A stretch of 64,000 nt of DNA from Bacteroidota bacterium (lineage in GTDB: Bacteria; Bacteroidota; Bacteroidia; Palsa-965), in the NCBI GenBank assembly GCA_006218065.1, contig VBWE01000006.1, positions 17,043 through 81,042 on the forward strand. The letters run 5' to 3'. Both the position numbers and the translations under genes were made by a program. How positions within the stretch are numbered: position 1 is the first letter of the stretch; the number at the start of each line of letters is the position of its first letter. Of this stretch, positions 1 through 7,592 are shown in pieces. Below the pieces are notes generated by a model, which ran no database searches, was not told the origin of the DNA, and worked only from the letters and a program-made list of their open reading frames with translations.

Positions 1-50
1 ACACGGGCGATCATCTGCGACAAAAATAATGCACAGGAAACCGGGCAAAT

Positions 51-85
51 AAAAAACCCGCAATCGTTATGAACAATTGCGGGTT
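51..85 (-). terminator. Rho-independent terminator of the coiled-coil lipoprotein gene
   Basis: A perfect 10-bp stem (76-85 pairing with 55-64, 11-nt loop) lies 18 nt past the stop codon of the minus-strand lipoprotein gene. On the minus strand it runs into six U residues (plus-strand A run 51-56). Confidence 0.85.
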
Positions 86-102
86 GCTTTTCAGTTGAAA
101 AA

Positions 103-948
103 TTAGTCGACTACAATCACAAGGTACTTCGATGCGCTCCAGAAATCTTCCGCATTCGTAATGACCAGTTTCTCTACTTTGTTTTCCGGCCCTTCCCATT
201 TGTAGCTGCCGGCGGGATGCGTGGTAACCAGGTGCGGTTTCTTCGCGCCGCCAAGCGAAATTTCATTGTCTTTGCTGATATCCACTTTCGTGAAATAGTT
301 TTTATTGAAATCCGCTTTCAGTTTCTCCGCTTTGCCGATGCCGATGAAACCGCCTTCTTTGGTCAGCACGCCTTGCTTGATGAGTTCCTTCGATGTGCCG
401 AAAGCATACCAGGCCGAATTCAGTTTTTCCGTTTTCTGGTCCGACTGGTCTTCCAGGTTCTGGTAATTCATTGCGATGGTGCTGAGTTCCACGTTCAGTT
501 TTTCAAGCTGATCTTTCAGCGCGGTGATCTCCACGTCTTTTTCGTTGAGTTGTGTTTCGAGGCGCTGGATCATGCGTTTCAACTCTTCGATTTCCTTGTT
601 GGCGCCTTTCAGCTTTTTGCTCATTGACGCGAGCTTCTGCTTGTTCTGCGCCATCAGGTCGTAAATCGCCTGGATATCGGCTTTGATCTGGTCCTGCTGG
701 CTCGACACATCGCCGCTGGCTGCAGCAGCGTTCACCATTTTTTCTTTCTGCTTGATTTCGTCCAGGTTGTCCTGGATATCATTGAACGCTTTCAGGTACG
801 CTTCGATCGTGGAATCCTGTTCGCCCACTTTCGAATTAAGCCCGGAATTCACTTTGTTCAGGCTGTCGACCACAGGGTCGCTTTTAGGCTCGTTGCTGCA
901 GGCAAAGAAAAACGGGGCAAACAGCAGGAGCAGGAGATATTTTTTCAT
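103..948 (-). CDS. Coiled-coil outer-membrane lipoprotein of unknown function
   Basis: 281 residues. A short basic N-terminus and hydrophobic core end in a lipobox with Cys17 (FFAC), followed by SNEPKSD, so the protein is very probably lipid-anchored. Residues about 25-170 are rich in Glu, Lys, Leu and Gln with heptad-like spacing (for example QRLETQLNEKDVEITALKDQ), indicating a long coiled coil. The last ~100 residues form a separate globular region starting near SAWYAFGTSKELIKQG. This organisation (lipid anchor, coiled coil, small C-terminal domain) is common in uncharacterised Bacteroidota envelope proteins; no enzymatic motif is seen. It is monocistronic: a TATCTTTG box lies upstream and a strong terminator downstream. 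Confidence 0.88.
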   Translation of the reverse strand: MKKYLLLLLFAPFFFACSNEPKSDPVVDSLNKVNSGLNSKVGEQDSTIEAYLKAFNDIQDNLDEIKQKEKMVNAAAASGDVSSQQDQIKADIQAIYDLMAQNKQKLASMSKKLKGANKEIEELKRMIQRLETQLNEKDVEITALKDQLEKLNVELSTIAMNYQNLEDQSDQKTEKLNSAWYAFGTSKELIKQGVLTKEGGFIGIGKAEKLKADFNKNYFTKVDISKDNEISLGGAKKPHLVTTHPAGSYKWEGPENKVEKLVITNAEDFWSASKYLVIVVD

Positions 949-970
949 GTTGCGTTTTTGAAATTTGAAC

Positions 971-978
971 CAAAGATA
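971..978 (-). promoter_or_regulatory. Bacteroidota -7 box for the lipoprotein gene
   Basis: The minus strand reads TATCTTTG (TAnnTTTG consensus) 23 nt upstream of the ATG at 948. No clear -33 TTG is visible at the expected distance. Confidence 0.5.
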
Positions 979-1083
979 GCCATTTCAGGGCCTTTTGGAA
1001 TCTAAAAAGTTGTTAATCGATTTTGGATTTGCGGATTTCCGATTTGCGATTTTAGTTGGACGCAGTATGTTTAAAGTAAATTG

Positions 1084-1112
1084 GTTATCCGAAGCTGGCC
1101 ACTTCGGATAAC
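1084..1112. repeat. Intergenic palindrome
   Basis: A perfect 10-bp inverted repeat (1084-1093 and 1103-1112; arm gttatccgaa) encloses 9 nt. It sits in the spacer between two divergent genes, followed by the tandem word aatcgcc (about 1135-1150). It may be a hairpin in the leader of the M23 peptidase gene or a remnant of a dispersed repeat. Confidence 0.6.
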
Positions 1113-1230
1113 GATGATCTCAGGTATGTGCACAAATCGCCAATCGCCAATCGTATTTGGGCTGTTTGGATTTGGAAAACGGCTGTTTAATACTAATTTC
1201 GTATCACCCGAAACCAAACAAACCGATTTC

Positions 1231-2256
1231 TTGAAGACCTTTCTCCCGGCGCGTGTCCTGCATGCGGCATGTATTGTCTTCCTTTTTTGTTTCTCCTTCC
1301 GCACGTATGCGGGCGGCGACAGTCTTGCATTGCCGGGCTTCGATGATAAACGGATCCGCGCCATTGAAGAAACCATCAGCGAGATGAGCGAACCGGAACT
1401 GATTCTCCTGATCGATTCCCTGTTCAACGAGGAGAACATTCCCAAACCGCTGATCGAAAAAATACAGGTCCAGGCGGAATTTATCCGCAGCCTGCAGCCC
1501 AAAAATAAATTCGACGAAGGATTTTCGCTCTACCCGGCCAATCGTTTTTACGGCGTATGGGATACGCGGCATATTTTCCCGTACAGCGACTCGCTTTACA
1601 AAGCGGATACGACGGTTGTGCTCGACCTGTCTGAAATGGTCAGCGGCGCTTTTGTTTTTCCTTTCGAAGGTCCGGTTACGTCGAAATTCGGCTGGCGCGA
1701 TTCGGCCATGCACCGCGGCATTGATATCGACTTAGCCCGCGGCGATACGGTGAAATCGGCATTCGACGGGATGGTGCGTTTTGCAGGCAAGCAGGGCGGG
1801 TATGGCAACGTGATCATCGTGCGGCATTACAACGGGCTGGAAACGGTTTATGCGCACCTGTGGAAGATCAAAGTGAGGCCCGGTGATATCGTGCTTGGCG
1901 GACAAACACTGGGACTGGGAGGAACCACGGGACATTCCACCGGCACGCACCTGCATTTCGAAATGCGTTTCCGCGGAGTAGCGATCAACCCGATGTATTT
2001 TATCGACGCAAAAACAAACCGTCTGCTTGCCGGGCATTTCGAACTGAAACGGACCCGGAACGGTTATGCCGCTTACCCGTACGAAGAAGAGTATTATACC
2101 GTAGTCAAGGGCGATCGCATCGAAGAGATCGCCCGCAGGTACGGTATTACAGTTCGCCGCTTATGGGCTTTAAATGAAATGCAGGGGCGTTACCGGCTCA
2201 AGTCCGGGGAGCGTTTGCGCGTTCGCGAGTTGCCTGCGCAGGTGGCTAAATTCTAG
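1231..2256 (+). CDS. Secreted M23 peptidoglycan endopeptidase with C-terminal LysM
   Basis: I choose the TTG at 1231: it gives MKTFLPARVLHAACIVFLFC, a good signal peptide ending near TYAGG, whereas the open frame back to 1081 runs through palindromic spacer sequence. The product is then 341 residues. The M23 (LytM-type) domain carries the zinc motifs HRGIDIDLARGD (near residue 160) and HLHFEMRFRG (near 239). A LysM domain (YYTVVKGDRIEEIARRYGIT) closes the protein. It should cleave peptide cross-links in periplasmic peptidoglycan and bind glycan through LysM. A paralogue with the same architecture lies at 7593-8795. The TTG start is an inference. Confidence 0.88.
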   Translation: MKTFLPARVLHAACIVFLFCFSFRTYAGGDSLALPGFDDKRIRAIEETISEMSEPELILLIDSLFNEENIPKPLIEKIQVQAEFIRSLQPKNKFDEGFSLYPANRFYGVWDTRHIFPYSDSLYKADTTVVLDLSEMVSGAFVFPFEGPVTSKFGWRDSAMHRGIDIDLARGDTVKSAFDGMVRFAGKQGGYGNVIIVRHYNGLETVYAHLWKIKVRPGDIVLGGQTLGLGGTTGHSTGTHLHFEMRFRGVAINPMYFIDAKTNRLLAGHFELKRTRNGYAAYPYEEEYYTVVKGDRIEEIARRYGITVRRLWALNEMQGRYRLKSGERLRVRELPAQVAKF

Positions 2257-2419
2257 CGGACAGTTGTCCGAGGCATTTTTCAAAAGCCTCTTTCATGCCA
2301 GCGTACTGGGCTTCCCGTCCGTAGTTCTGTAATTCCCGCGACTCGTTGATGGCAGTGTTGGCGTGGTGGATTTGATTATTTAGCCAGGCCAGAAGCTGTT
2401 GTAACTGTTCTGAACTCAT
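2246..2419 (-). CDS. Small 57-residue helical protein with strong Shine-Dalgarno
   Basis: An open frame of 57 codons runs from ATG at 2419 to TAG at 2246-2248. It begins MSSEQLQQLLAWLNNQI and continues with a polar, Gln/Glu-rich helical sequence containing one Cys near the end; no signal peptide or membrane segment is present. AAGGAGG (2428-2434) lies 8 nt before the ATG, a near-ideal Shine-Dalgarno, which is rare in this window and argues that the frame is translated. Its last 11 nt overlap the 3' end of the convergent M23 gene. I do not recognise a family. Function unknown; a cytosolic adaptor or partner protein is only a guess. Confidence 0.7.
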   Translation of the reverse strand: MSSEQLQQLLAWLNNQIHHANTAINESRELQNYGREAQYAGMKEAFEKCLGQLSARI

Positions 2420-2427
2420 GGTGTGTT

Positions 2428-2434
2428 CCTCCTT
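2428..2434 (-). promoter_or_regulatory. Shine-Dalgarno of the 57-residue gene
   Basis: Minus-strand AAGGAGG with an 8-nt spacer to ATG. Most other starts here are preceded by A-rich sequence without such a motif, so this site decides the start and marks the gene as unusual. Confidence 0.7.
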
Positions 2435-2542
2435 AACCGTATTTTACGCAGATGCGGCGTTTCTTGTTTCGCTGGAACCCGCATAAAACGGGGTTTTCGC
2501 CCTGTACGGGTTTTTCCGCGACCAATTCAGCGATTCAGCACT

Positions 2543-2550
2543 TAACTTTG
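2543..2550 (+). promoter_or_regulatory. -7 box directly upstream of the Nudix gene
   Basis: TAACTTTG matches TAnnTTTG and ends only 5 nt before the GTG start, so the transcript may be leaderless. No good -33 element is visible. Confidence 0.5.
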
Positions 2551-2555
2551 CTTTT

Positions 2556-3218
2556 GTGATCGACAGCCTTTCTTTCGATGAGTTCGTTTTGCGGATGAAA
2601 ACCCGCCTGCAGCAGCCGCTTCCCGGCGAAGAGGCGCACCGGCGTATGACTTCACGGCCCATGCGGCAGCGCACGTCGGAATACCTCAGCCTGCGGCCCG
2701 ATTACAAAAAAAGCAGCGTGCTCCTGCTCCTGTTTCCCGGCGAAGAAGGTCCCAAAACCGCGTTGATCGTGCGGCCGGAATACGATGGTGTGCACAGCGG
2801 ACAACTGGCTTTGCCCGGTGGACGTTTCGAAGAAGATAAAGATCAGTCGCTGCTGTTCACCGCCTTGCGTGAAACGGAAGAGGAAATCGGCGTGCGTATT
2901 GATGAAAGCGCTGTACTGGGAAGTCTTTCGCCGCTCTATATACCCGTGAGTAATTTTCTTGTCCAGCCTTTTGTAGCTGCCATCGGGCAGGAGCCACAGT
3001 TTAAACCCGATCAAACGGAAGTGCAGGATGTACTCACTGTTTCACTGGCGCATTTCCTCGACCCGTCAATTAAAATGGAGCGCAGTATCCCGATAAGCAG
3101 CGGCGTAAATATACTCGCACCCTGCTATATGATCGGGCAACGTATTCTCTGGGGAGCAACCGCCATGATGATGAGCGAAGTGGAAGTCCTGCTTTCGGAA
3201 GGGCAAGGAGGAAAATAA
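2556..3218 (+). CDS. Nudix hydrolase, CoA-pyrophosphatase (NudL) type
   Basis: 220 residues from a GTG start. The Nudix box (GX5EX7REUXEEXGU) is intact near residues 88-113: GGRFEEDK followed by RETEEEIGV, providing the metal-binding glutamates. The preceding strand (ALIVRPEYDGVHSGQLALPG) resembles the NudL/CoAse subfamily, which hydrolyses CoA and its derivatives to phosphopantetheine and 3',5'-ADP; the assignment to CoA rather than another nucleotide diphosphate is inference. There is no signal peptide, so it is cytosolic. It appears monocistronic, with a -7 box close to the start and a bidirectional hairpin after the stop. Confidence 0.9.
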   Translation: MIDSLSFDEFVLRMKTRLQQPLPGEEAHRRMTSRPMRQRTSEYLSLRPDYKKSSVLLLLFPGEEGPKTALIVRPEYDGVHSGQLALPGGRFEEDKDQSLLFTALRETEEEIGVRIDESAVLGSLSPLYIPVSNFLVQPFVAAIGQEPQFKPDQTEVQDVLTVSLAHFLDPSIKMERSIPISSGVNILAPCYMIGQRILWGATAMMMSEVEVLLSEGQGGK

Positions 3219-3256
3219 AAAGCCCTGTCGCGAAAAACCGAACAGGGCTTTAAAAA
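3219..3256. terminator. Bidirectional terminator between convergent genes
   Basis: Perfect 10-bp stem aaagccctgt (3219-3228) with 3242-3251, A-rich on the left and followed by TTTAAAAAG on the right. It separates the Nudix gene from the convergent exported-protein gene and can serve both strands. Confidence 0.75.
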
Positions 3257-3270
3257 GTCTTTTCAGAAAA

Positions 3271-4062
3271 TTATCTGCGCTTGACGTTTACAATCAGGTT
3301 GTCGTAGCAGAGGTAGTAAAGTCCTTTGTCAAAAGGAGAAAGATCAGCCTGCGTTCCGAAGCCTTTCAGCACGATATTGCCGTAAGCATCATATACTTCG
3401 TACATGGTTACTGCGGAGAAAAGCATGATGTTCTTTTTCTTCTCGTCTTCGGCGTAAGTGATCGGGCTGATTTGCGAAATGAAAGTGCGCTCGGGTGAAA
3501 GCTTGGCTTCCTTGCTGTAACCTACCTGTTTTACACGGAATTTATTTTCACCGGAATGAGGCGTGGTTTGGAATGAATAGCTGTGTTCACCGGGAGTTCC
3601 TTCGCCCTGCACTTCGCCTACAAATACCCATTTGTTCCAGCGGTATTGTTCGACAATGAAAGGAAGGGAACCGGATTCGTTGCTCGTTTTCCAGTTCAGC
3701 ATTCCGCCGCTGGTGATGGAAATGTCTTCTGTTTTGAAAGTAGGACGGGGCTTGAGGGCGTCCGGGTTGAGTACTTTCGGGCTGCAGCCGTCTTTGTGGT
3801 TGATTTTGATCTCTACTTTGTCACCCGGTTTGAAAGCAAAATTCGACAGGTCGATTTCAAAAGCGCTCGAGGCGATTTCGTCAGTGGTCAGTTGGTCATT
3901 CACACGAACTTCATAGGCGCAGAAACCTACACCGTTGTCGTTCATGGCATTTTGTACGTAAATATTCTTGCTCTGGTATTTGCCTTCGATAAGCAGGGTT
4001 GCTCCTTTAGCTGTGCCGAAGGTACTTAAGACGCAAGCGATGAAAATGGGTACGCGTTTCAT
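3271..4062 (-). CDS. Exported protein of unknown function with possible T9SS-like C-terminus
   Basis: 263 residues. The N-terminus MKRVPIFIACVLSTFGTAKG is a signal peptide with a probable cleavage near AKG/ATLL. The mature part is rich in beta-strand sequence and resembles two immunoglobulin-like or fibronectin-like segments (about 20-105 and 110-195). The C-terminus (TMYEVYDAYGNIVLKGFGTQ ... GLYYLCYDNLIVNVKRR) has the strand pattern and terminal basic residues of T9SS type A sorting domains, although the usual YPNP motif is missing. It is probably secreted or surface-bound; no enzyme motif is seen. A promoter-like box lies about 45 nt upstream and the gene stands alone. Confidence 0.82.
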   Translation of the reverse strand: MKRVPIFIACVLSTFGTAKGATLLIEGKYQSKNIYVQNAMNDNGVGFCAYEVRVNDQLTTDEIASSAFEIDLSNFAFKPGDKVEIKINHKDGCSPKVLNPDALKPRPTFKTEDISITSGGMLNWKTSNESGSLPFIVEQYRWNKWVFVGEVQGEGTPGEHSYSFQTTPHSGENKFRVKQVGYSKEAKLSPERTFISQISPITYAEDEKKKNIMLFSAVTMYEVYDAYGNIVLKGFGTQADLSPFDKGLYYLCYDNLIVNVKRR

Positions 4063-4105
4063 GGCTTAATGGGTTGTAATTTTACTTCTCTCTAAGTTTC
4101 GTCTG

Positions 4106-4137
4106 CAAAAATATACAATTTGTCGCTTACATTCCAA
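4106..4137 (-). promoter_or_regulatory. Promoter of the exported-protein gene
   Basis: The minus strand has TATTTTTG (4106-4113) with a TTG at 4135-4137, 21 nt upstream, close to the Bacteroidota TTG-N19-TAnnTTTG arrangement. Confidence 0.5.
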
Positions 4138-4283
4138 GCTTAAACAGCATTTTTTGCACTTGTTAATATACTTTCAACGCCAAAGATAGGGCCGAAAGTA
4201 TGCCTGTCAAGATGAAAATGGAGCCAATCTTGGGTGTCAAATGGGGGAAATACGGGGCATCTGTATATTCAAAATGTTGATTG

Positions 4284-4478
4284 TCAGATATTTGAACCGA
4301 ACCGAATCATCATCGAAAGTGTAACAATAGAGGCCAGTACGATCAGCAGAATTTTCCAGGCGCCTTTATAATGCTTGTCGTTCGAACTTTTGTCCCGCAG
4401 AAAAGCCCAGGTCATGGCAGCGATAAAAACCACCACGAAAAAAAGGAGAAAAACGACCTGTCCTGTGCTGAAATGCAT
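4284..4478 (-). CDS. Small two-helix membrane protein
   Basis: 64 residues with two predicted transmembrane segments (VVFLLFFVVVFIAAMTWAFL and ILLIVLASIVTLSMMI) separated by a short polar, Lys/Asp/Ser-rich loop (RDKSSNDKHYKG). With both ends hydrophobic it is likely an inner-membrane hairpin. Similar tiny membrane proteins recur in Bacteroidota without assigned function. There is no neighbour in an obvious operon; the preceding 220 nt up to the exported-protein gene are AT-rich and carry no other gene. Confidence 0.75.
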   Translation of the reverse strand: MHFSTGQVVFLLFFVVVFIAAMTWAFLRDKSSNDKHYKGAWKILLIVLASIVTLSMMIRFGSNI

Positions 4479-4564
4479 GGGGCAAAGTTACCGGAAAACC
4501 GGTGAAGAAACTATTCCGGGGAAAGTATTCAGGATCACCGGTAGTAAATTACAAAGCGGCAGGA

Positions 4565-4658
4565 GGCAGTCGGTAGCGGCAGTCTCCGTTTTACAGTAAC
4601 GTCGGCAATATTTACTTACTCCGGGTTTGAACAGTTCCGACTGCCGCTGCCGACTGCC
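4565..4658. repeat. Imperfect 20-bp inverted repeat
   Basis: Arms ggcagtcggtagcggcagtc (4565-4584) and 4639-4658 are complementary at 19 of 20 positions, with a 54-nt spacer. The arms themselves repeat the word gactgcc. The element lies in the spacer before the WG-repeat gene and belongs to the class of long intergenic palindromes seen throughout the window. Confidence 0.65.
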
Positions 4659-4727
4659 GCTTGACCCCCCCCAACGATTCCGACGTAGATGCAGCTTATT
4701 TTGTAACAAGTACGTGGAGGCCCCCGA

Positions 4728-4757
4728 TTGTTATCGGGATTAAACCGACTATTTTTG
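4728..4757 (+). promoter_or_regulatory. Promoter of the WG-repeat gene
   Basis: TTG (4728-4730), 19-nt spacer and TATTTTTG (4750-4757) form an excellent Bacteroidota promoter. The box ends 3 nt before the ATG, predicting a leaderless mRNA. The -33 element lies in a cccgat-N4-atcggg hairpin (4723-4738). Confidence 0.7.
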
Positions 4758-4760
4758 TTC

Positions 4761-6884
4761 ATGCGTAAATCTTCCGCGATCCTGTTTTTCATCCTGTGCT
4801 TTTCCCCGGTATTCGTTTTCGGCGGGAAACTGGAGAAAGGATACGAAGCTTTGCGCATATTCGATTACTTCAGGGCGCGCGCGGTTTTCGAATCCGTTTA
4901 CGACAGGCATCCGCTGGGCGCAGCATACGGGCTGAGCCTGCTGCATTCCCGCAACGACAATCCTTTTTTCTCGCTGACCCGTGCGCATAACCAGGTGCTG
5001 CAGGCTGTTTCTTTCCTGCAGAAAACAGGAAAAAAAGAAAAAGACCGGCTGCACAAACTTGGCGTCAGCGATTCGGCTGTTTACGCGCTCAAGAAACGGA
5101 TTGAAACCGAAGCGTACGAACTTGCGCTTGGCGCGGATGAATTCGAGGACTGGAATCTTTTTATTGCCGAGTACGGTGATGCGCCGCAGCGGAATGCCGC
5201 TGTTGAACGCCGCAACGAAATCGCTTTCCGTAAAACAGGAGAAACGAATACCTGGCAAGCGTACAAAGCGTACTGTGAAGCATACCCGGAATCGAAGCGG
5301 GTGGAAGAGTCGCGGGCGCTTTATGAACAGCTGCTTTATAAAAGCCTGACCGCAGCGAATACGATTCCCGCGTTCGAAAATTTTATTGCGAAGTATTCGC
5401 AGAGTCCGTATTACAGTGCGGCGGAAGACGGGTTGTTCCGCTTAGCCACCGAAGGCCGCAGTGTGGCTGCTTTCCATGCCTTCGTGAAAAAATATCCCGG
5501 CAACCGGAACGTGCCGGTGGCATGGAATTCCATCTACACGCTTTATACGAGCGATTACACGCCGGATAAAATCGCGCAGTTCCATCTCGATTTTCCCGAT
5601 TTCCCGGATAAAGAAACCATAGGCCTCGACATGCGCCTTTCGGTGACGTCTTTTTACCCGGTGCGTGAAAACGGTAAGTCGGGATTCATCGACAGCAGCG
5701 GAACGGTGATGATTCCCTGCGTGTACGAATGGGTGGATGATTTCTCGGAAGGCCTGGCAGCAGCGGGTAAAAACGACAAGGCCGGCTTTATAAGCAAGTC
5801 CGGAAAAATCGTGGTGCCGTTCGAATACGATGAAGTGGAACCGTTCCGGAAAGGATTCGCCATGGTGAAACGCGGTGATTTTTACGGGCTGATCGACAAA
5901 ACCGGTACGCTGATTCTGCCGGTGATGTACGATGAAATTTATGAGTTCTTCGAATCGCGCGCCGTAGTGGTCAAGAAAGGCAAATACGGTTTCGTGGATC
6001 GCAGTGGCGAGGAAGTGATTCCCCCGCAGTTTGAGAAAGCGGGTGATTTCGCGGGCGGACTGGCCTACGTGGTGAAGGACGGGAAGTACGGCTTCATCAG
6101 CCGCGAAGGAAAAATGATTGTCGAACCGAAGTACGACTGGGTGGAAAATTTCCAGTCCGGCGTTTGCCGCGTGAAGCAGGATGCGCTCTTCGGATTGCTC
6201 GGCCGTGACAGTTTGCTGCTTCCCTGCGCGTATGAATATATCGGCGGATTTTCGGAAGGCCTGGCGCTGGCTGCGCGCGGAGGCGCCTGCGGATTTATAA
6301 ACCGGAAAGGACAAACGGTCATTCCGTTCGATTACGAATTCCGGACGCAGCTTACGCAGGACGGCGGATTCCGGAATTCGCGCGCGCGGATGTACCGCAA
6401 ATCGAAATGCGGGTTTATCGATACTGCGGGAAAAATCCTGCTGCCTTTCGATTACGATGATGCGCAATATCCTTCGGCAAACCTCACTGCGGTGAAACGA
6501 AAGGACAAATGGGGCTTTGCCGATGAAAAACTGAAAATGAAAATCGACTACCAGTTCGAGCAGGTTTTTCCTTTTGCCGGCGGACGCGCACGGGTGAAGA
6601 AAGACGGCCTGTACGGATTTATTTCCACTTCCGGTAAATTCACCGTTCCCGCAGAATACGAAGAATCGACCGATGCCGATAAAGGAAGAATCACGGTGAA
6701 GAAAAACGGGAAAGCAGGATTGATTGATCCGGATAATAATGTGATCCTGCCCTGTGTTTACGAAAAGATCGAATTTATTTCCGCGACCACCGTGTACCTC
6801 GAACGCCAGTCGAAATGGGCGTATTTCCATCTCGGGCGATGCGAATTTGTGTGGAAAGAAGAAGGATTTGAAAGCGGGTTTTAA
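4761..6884 (+). CDS. Exported WG-repeat beta-propeller-like protein
   Basis: 707 residues from the ATG at 4761, which gives a clean signal peptide (MRKSSAILFFILCFSPVFVF). Residues about 25-280 are helical and TPR-like. From about 290 to the end there are roughly ten WG-type repeats of 40-50 residues, each with the pattern YGFIDxSGxxVIPxxYDxxxxFxxGLAxVxKxGK, for example KGKYGFVDRSGEEVIPPQFE. Such repeats are thought to form propeller or solenoid surfaces for protein or polysaccharide binding; no catalytic site is visible. It is transcribed alone, and its last 4 nt overlap the convergent toxin remnant. Confidence 0.88.
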   Translation: MRKSSAILFFILCFSPVFVFGGKLEKGYEALRIFDYFRARAVFESVYDRHPLGAAYGLSLLHSRNDNPFFSLTRAHNQVLQAVSFLQKTGKKEKDRLHKLGVSDSAVYALKKRIETEAYELALGADEFEDWNLFIAEYGDAPQRNAAVERRNEIAFRKTGETNTWQAYKAYCEAYPESKRVEESRALYEQLLYKSLTAANTIPAFENFIAKYSQSPYYSAAEDGLFRLATEGRSVAAFHAFVKKYPGNRNVPVAWNSIYTLYTSDYTPDKIAQFHLDFPDFPDKETIGLDMRLSVTSFYPVRENGKSGFIDSSGTVMIPCVYEWVDDFSEGLAAAGKNDKAGFISKSGKIVVPFEYDEVEPFRKGFAMVKRGDFYGLIDKTGTLILPVMYDEIYEFFESRAVVVKKGKYGFVDRSGEEVIPPQFEKAGDFAGGLAYVVKDGKYGFISREGKMIVEPKYDWVENFQSGVCRVKQDALFGLLGRDSLLLPCAYEYIGGFSEGLALAARGGACGFINRKGQTVIPFDYEFRTQLTQDGGFRNSRARMYRKSKCGFIDTAGKILLPFDYDDAQYPSANLTAVKRKDKWGFADEKLKMKIDYQFEQVFPFAGGRARVKKDGLYGFISTSGKFTVPAEYEESTDADKGRITVKKNGKAGLIDPDNNVILPCVYEKIEFISATTVYLERQSKWAYFHLGRCEFVWKEEGFESGF

Positions 6885-7188
6885 TACTCCAAAGGCTCGC
6901 GACTGGTGTGTCTTACCCGGATAATAAGAATCAACTTGCCGGCTATCTGGTAACTTATGCGATAATGGTAAACAGTAAAAAAACGGACGCTTCCATCGTT
7001 TAAATCGCACAGCTGGTCATGCTCGTACATGAATGGGTGCATGGGCAACTGCTTAACACGATCCATAATGGCGTCTCGTACTATCCTCATTCCCTGGGGA
7101 GAGCTTTTTTTAAATAAGCCAGTATTTCTTTGAATTGATGTTCAGCGTCCTTTACTCAAACAACTTTAAGCGCCTTCTTTTTTACCAT
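6881..7188 (-). pseudogene. Broken RelE/ParE-family toxin gene
   Basis: The intact 3' part (ATG at 7090) encodes a RelE/ParE-like C-terminus ending TVYHYRISYQ ... RVRHTSREPLEY. The expected 5' part is still readable: it starts at ATG 7188, overlapping the antitoxin stop, and reads MVKKKALKVV, then TGA (7156-7158) where the family usually has Trp, then VKDAEHQFKEILAYLKK. In the A7 tract (plus-strand T run 7105-7111) the frame shifts by one base before SSPQGMRIVRD. Two lesions, a nonsense change and a 1-nt loss, therefore separate the start from the conserved C-terminus. Either the toxin is dead or the assembly contains two errors. A 69-residue product from 7090 would lack the first helices. 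Confidence 0.75.
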
Positions 7189-7409
7189 TTTGACAGCTCT
7201 TTTTCAAGATCGCTGTGCGAACGATATTTTCCTTCTTTGCCTTGTTCGATCGCCTTTTTTAATTCTTTATTGTACTGCTTTCGGCTGATTCTTTTTCCTA
7301 CCGGAGCATGATCGCCGCGGAGAATGCTATAAACAAGCTCAAGCACCACCTGGTTTTCGGTTGCCTGTAAAGCAAGTTCAATTTCGGATTTCAATGCAGC
7401 TTTTGTCAT
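7182..7409 (-). CDS. Antitoxin of a RelE/ParE-type toxin-antitoxin pair
   Basis: 75 residues, Lys/Glu-rich. The N-terminal half (ALKSEIELALQATENQVVLE) looks like a short helical DNA-binding or dimerisation segment, and the C-terminal half (RKQYNKELKKAIEQGKEGKY) is a charged tail of the kind that wraps a RelE-fold toxin. Its stop codon overlaps the original toxin ATG at 7188 by a few bases, the classic antitoxin-first arrangement. Because the toxin frame is broken, this is now probably an orphan antitoxin. The assignment rests mainly on gene order and the recognisable toxin C-terminus. Confidence 0.75.
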   Translation of the reverse strand: MTKAALKSEIELALQATENQVVLELVYSILRGDHAPVGKRISRKQYNKELKKAIEQGKEGKYRSHSDLEKELSKW

Positions 7410-7471
7410 GAGTACCTTTTTGTATACATAAAGTTACAATAAAGGATAATGCTATGCTTTGCTGAGGATGA

Positions 7472-7565
7472 AATTAATCAATTCGTCAATTTGAAGATTT
7501 GAAAATGCCCGATGCGTTCGCCGGTGTACATTTTCTCAATTTTCAAATTGACGAATTGATTAATT
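7472..7565. repeat. Long inverted repeat, family III copy 1
   Basis: Arms 7472-7507 and 7529-7565 are nearly complementary over 36 bp. The outer 20 bp (aattaatcaattcgtcaatt) are exact; differences lie only in the inner aagatttgaaaatg part. The loop is 21 nt. The inner words recur at 41108-41211. It lies between the antitoxin start and the M23 gene stop. Confidence 0.8.
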
Positions 7566-7592
7566 GGAATGACGAGCAGGATTTGCAGAAAA

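Noticed and set aside
5442-7010. 522-codon minus-strand open frame
   Set aside because: Antisense to the WG-repeat gene; its length comes from the repeat structure and codon bias of that gene, and it has no signal peptide or known motif.
7156-7158. In-frame TGA of the toxin as selenocysteine or read-through codon
   Set aside because: A second lesion (frameshift in A7) follows, the position corresponds to Trp in the family, and no SECIS-like hairpin is evident.
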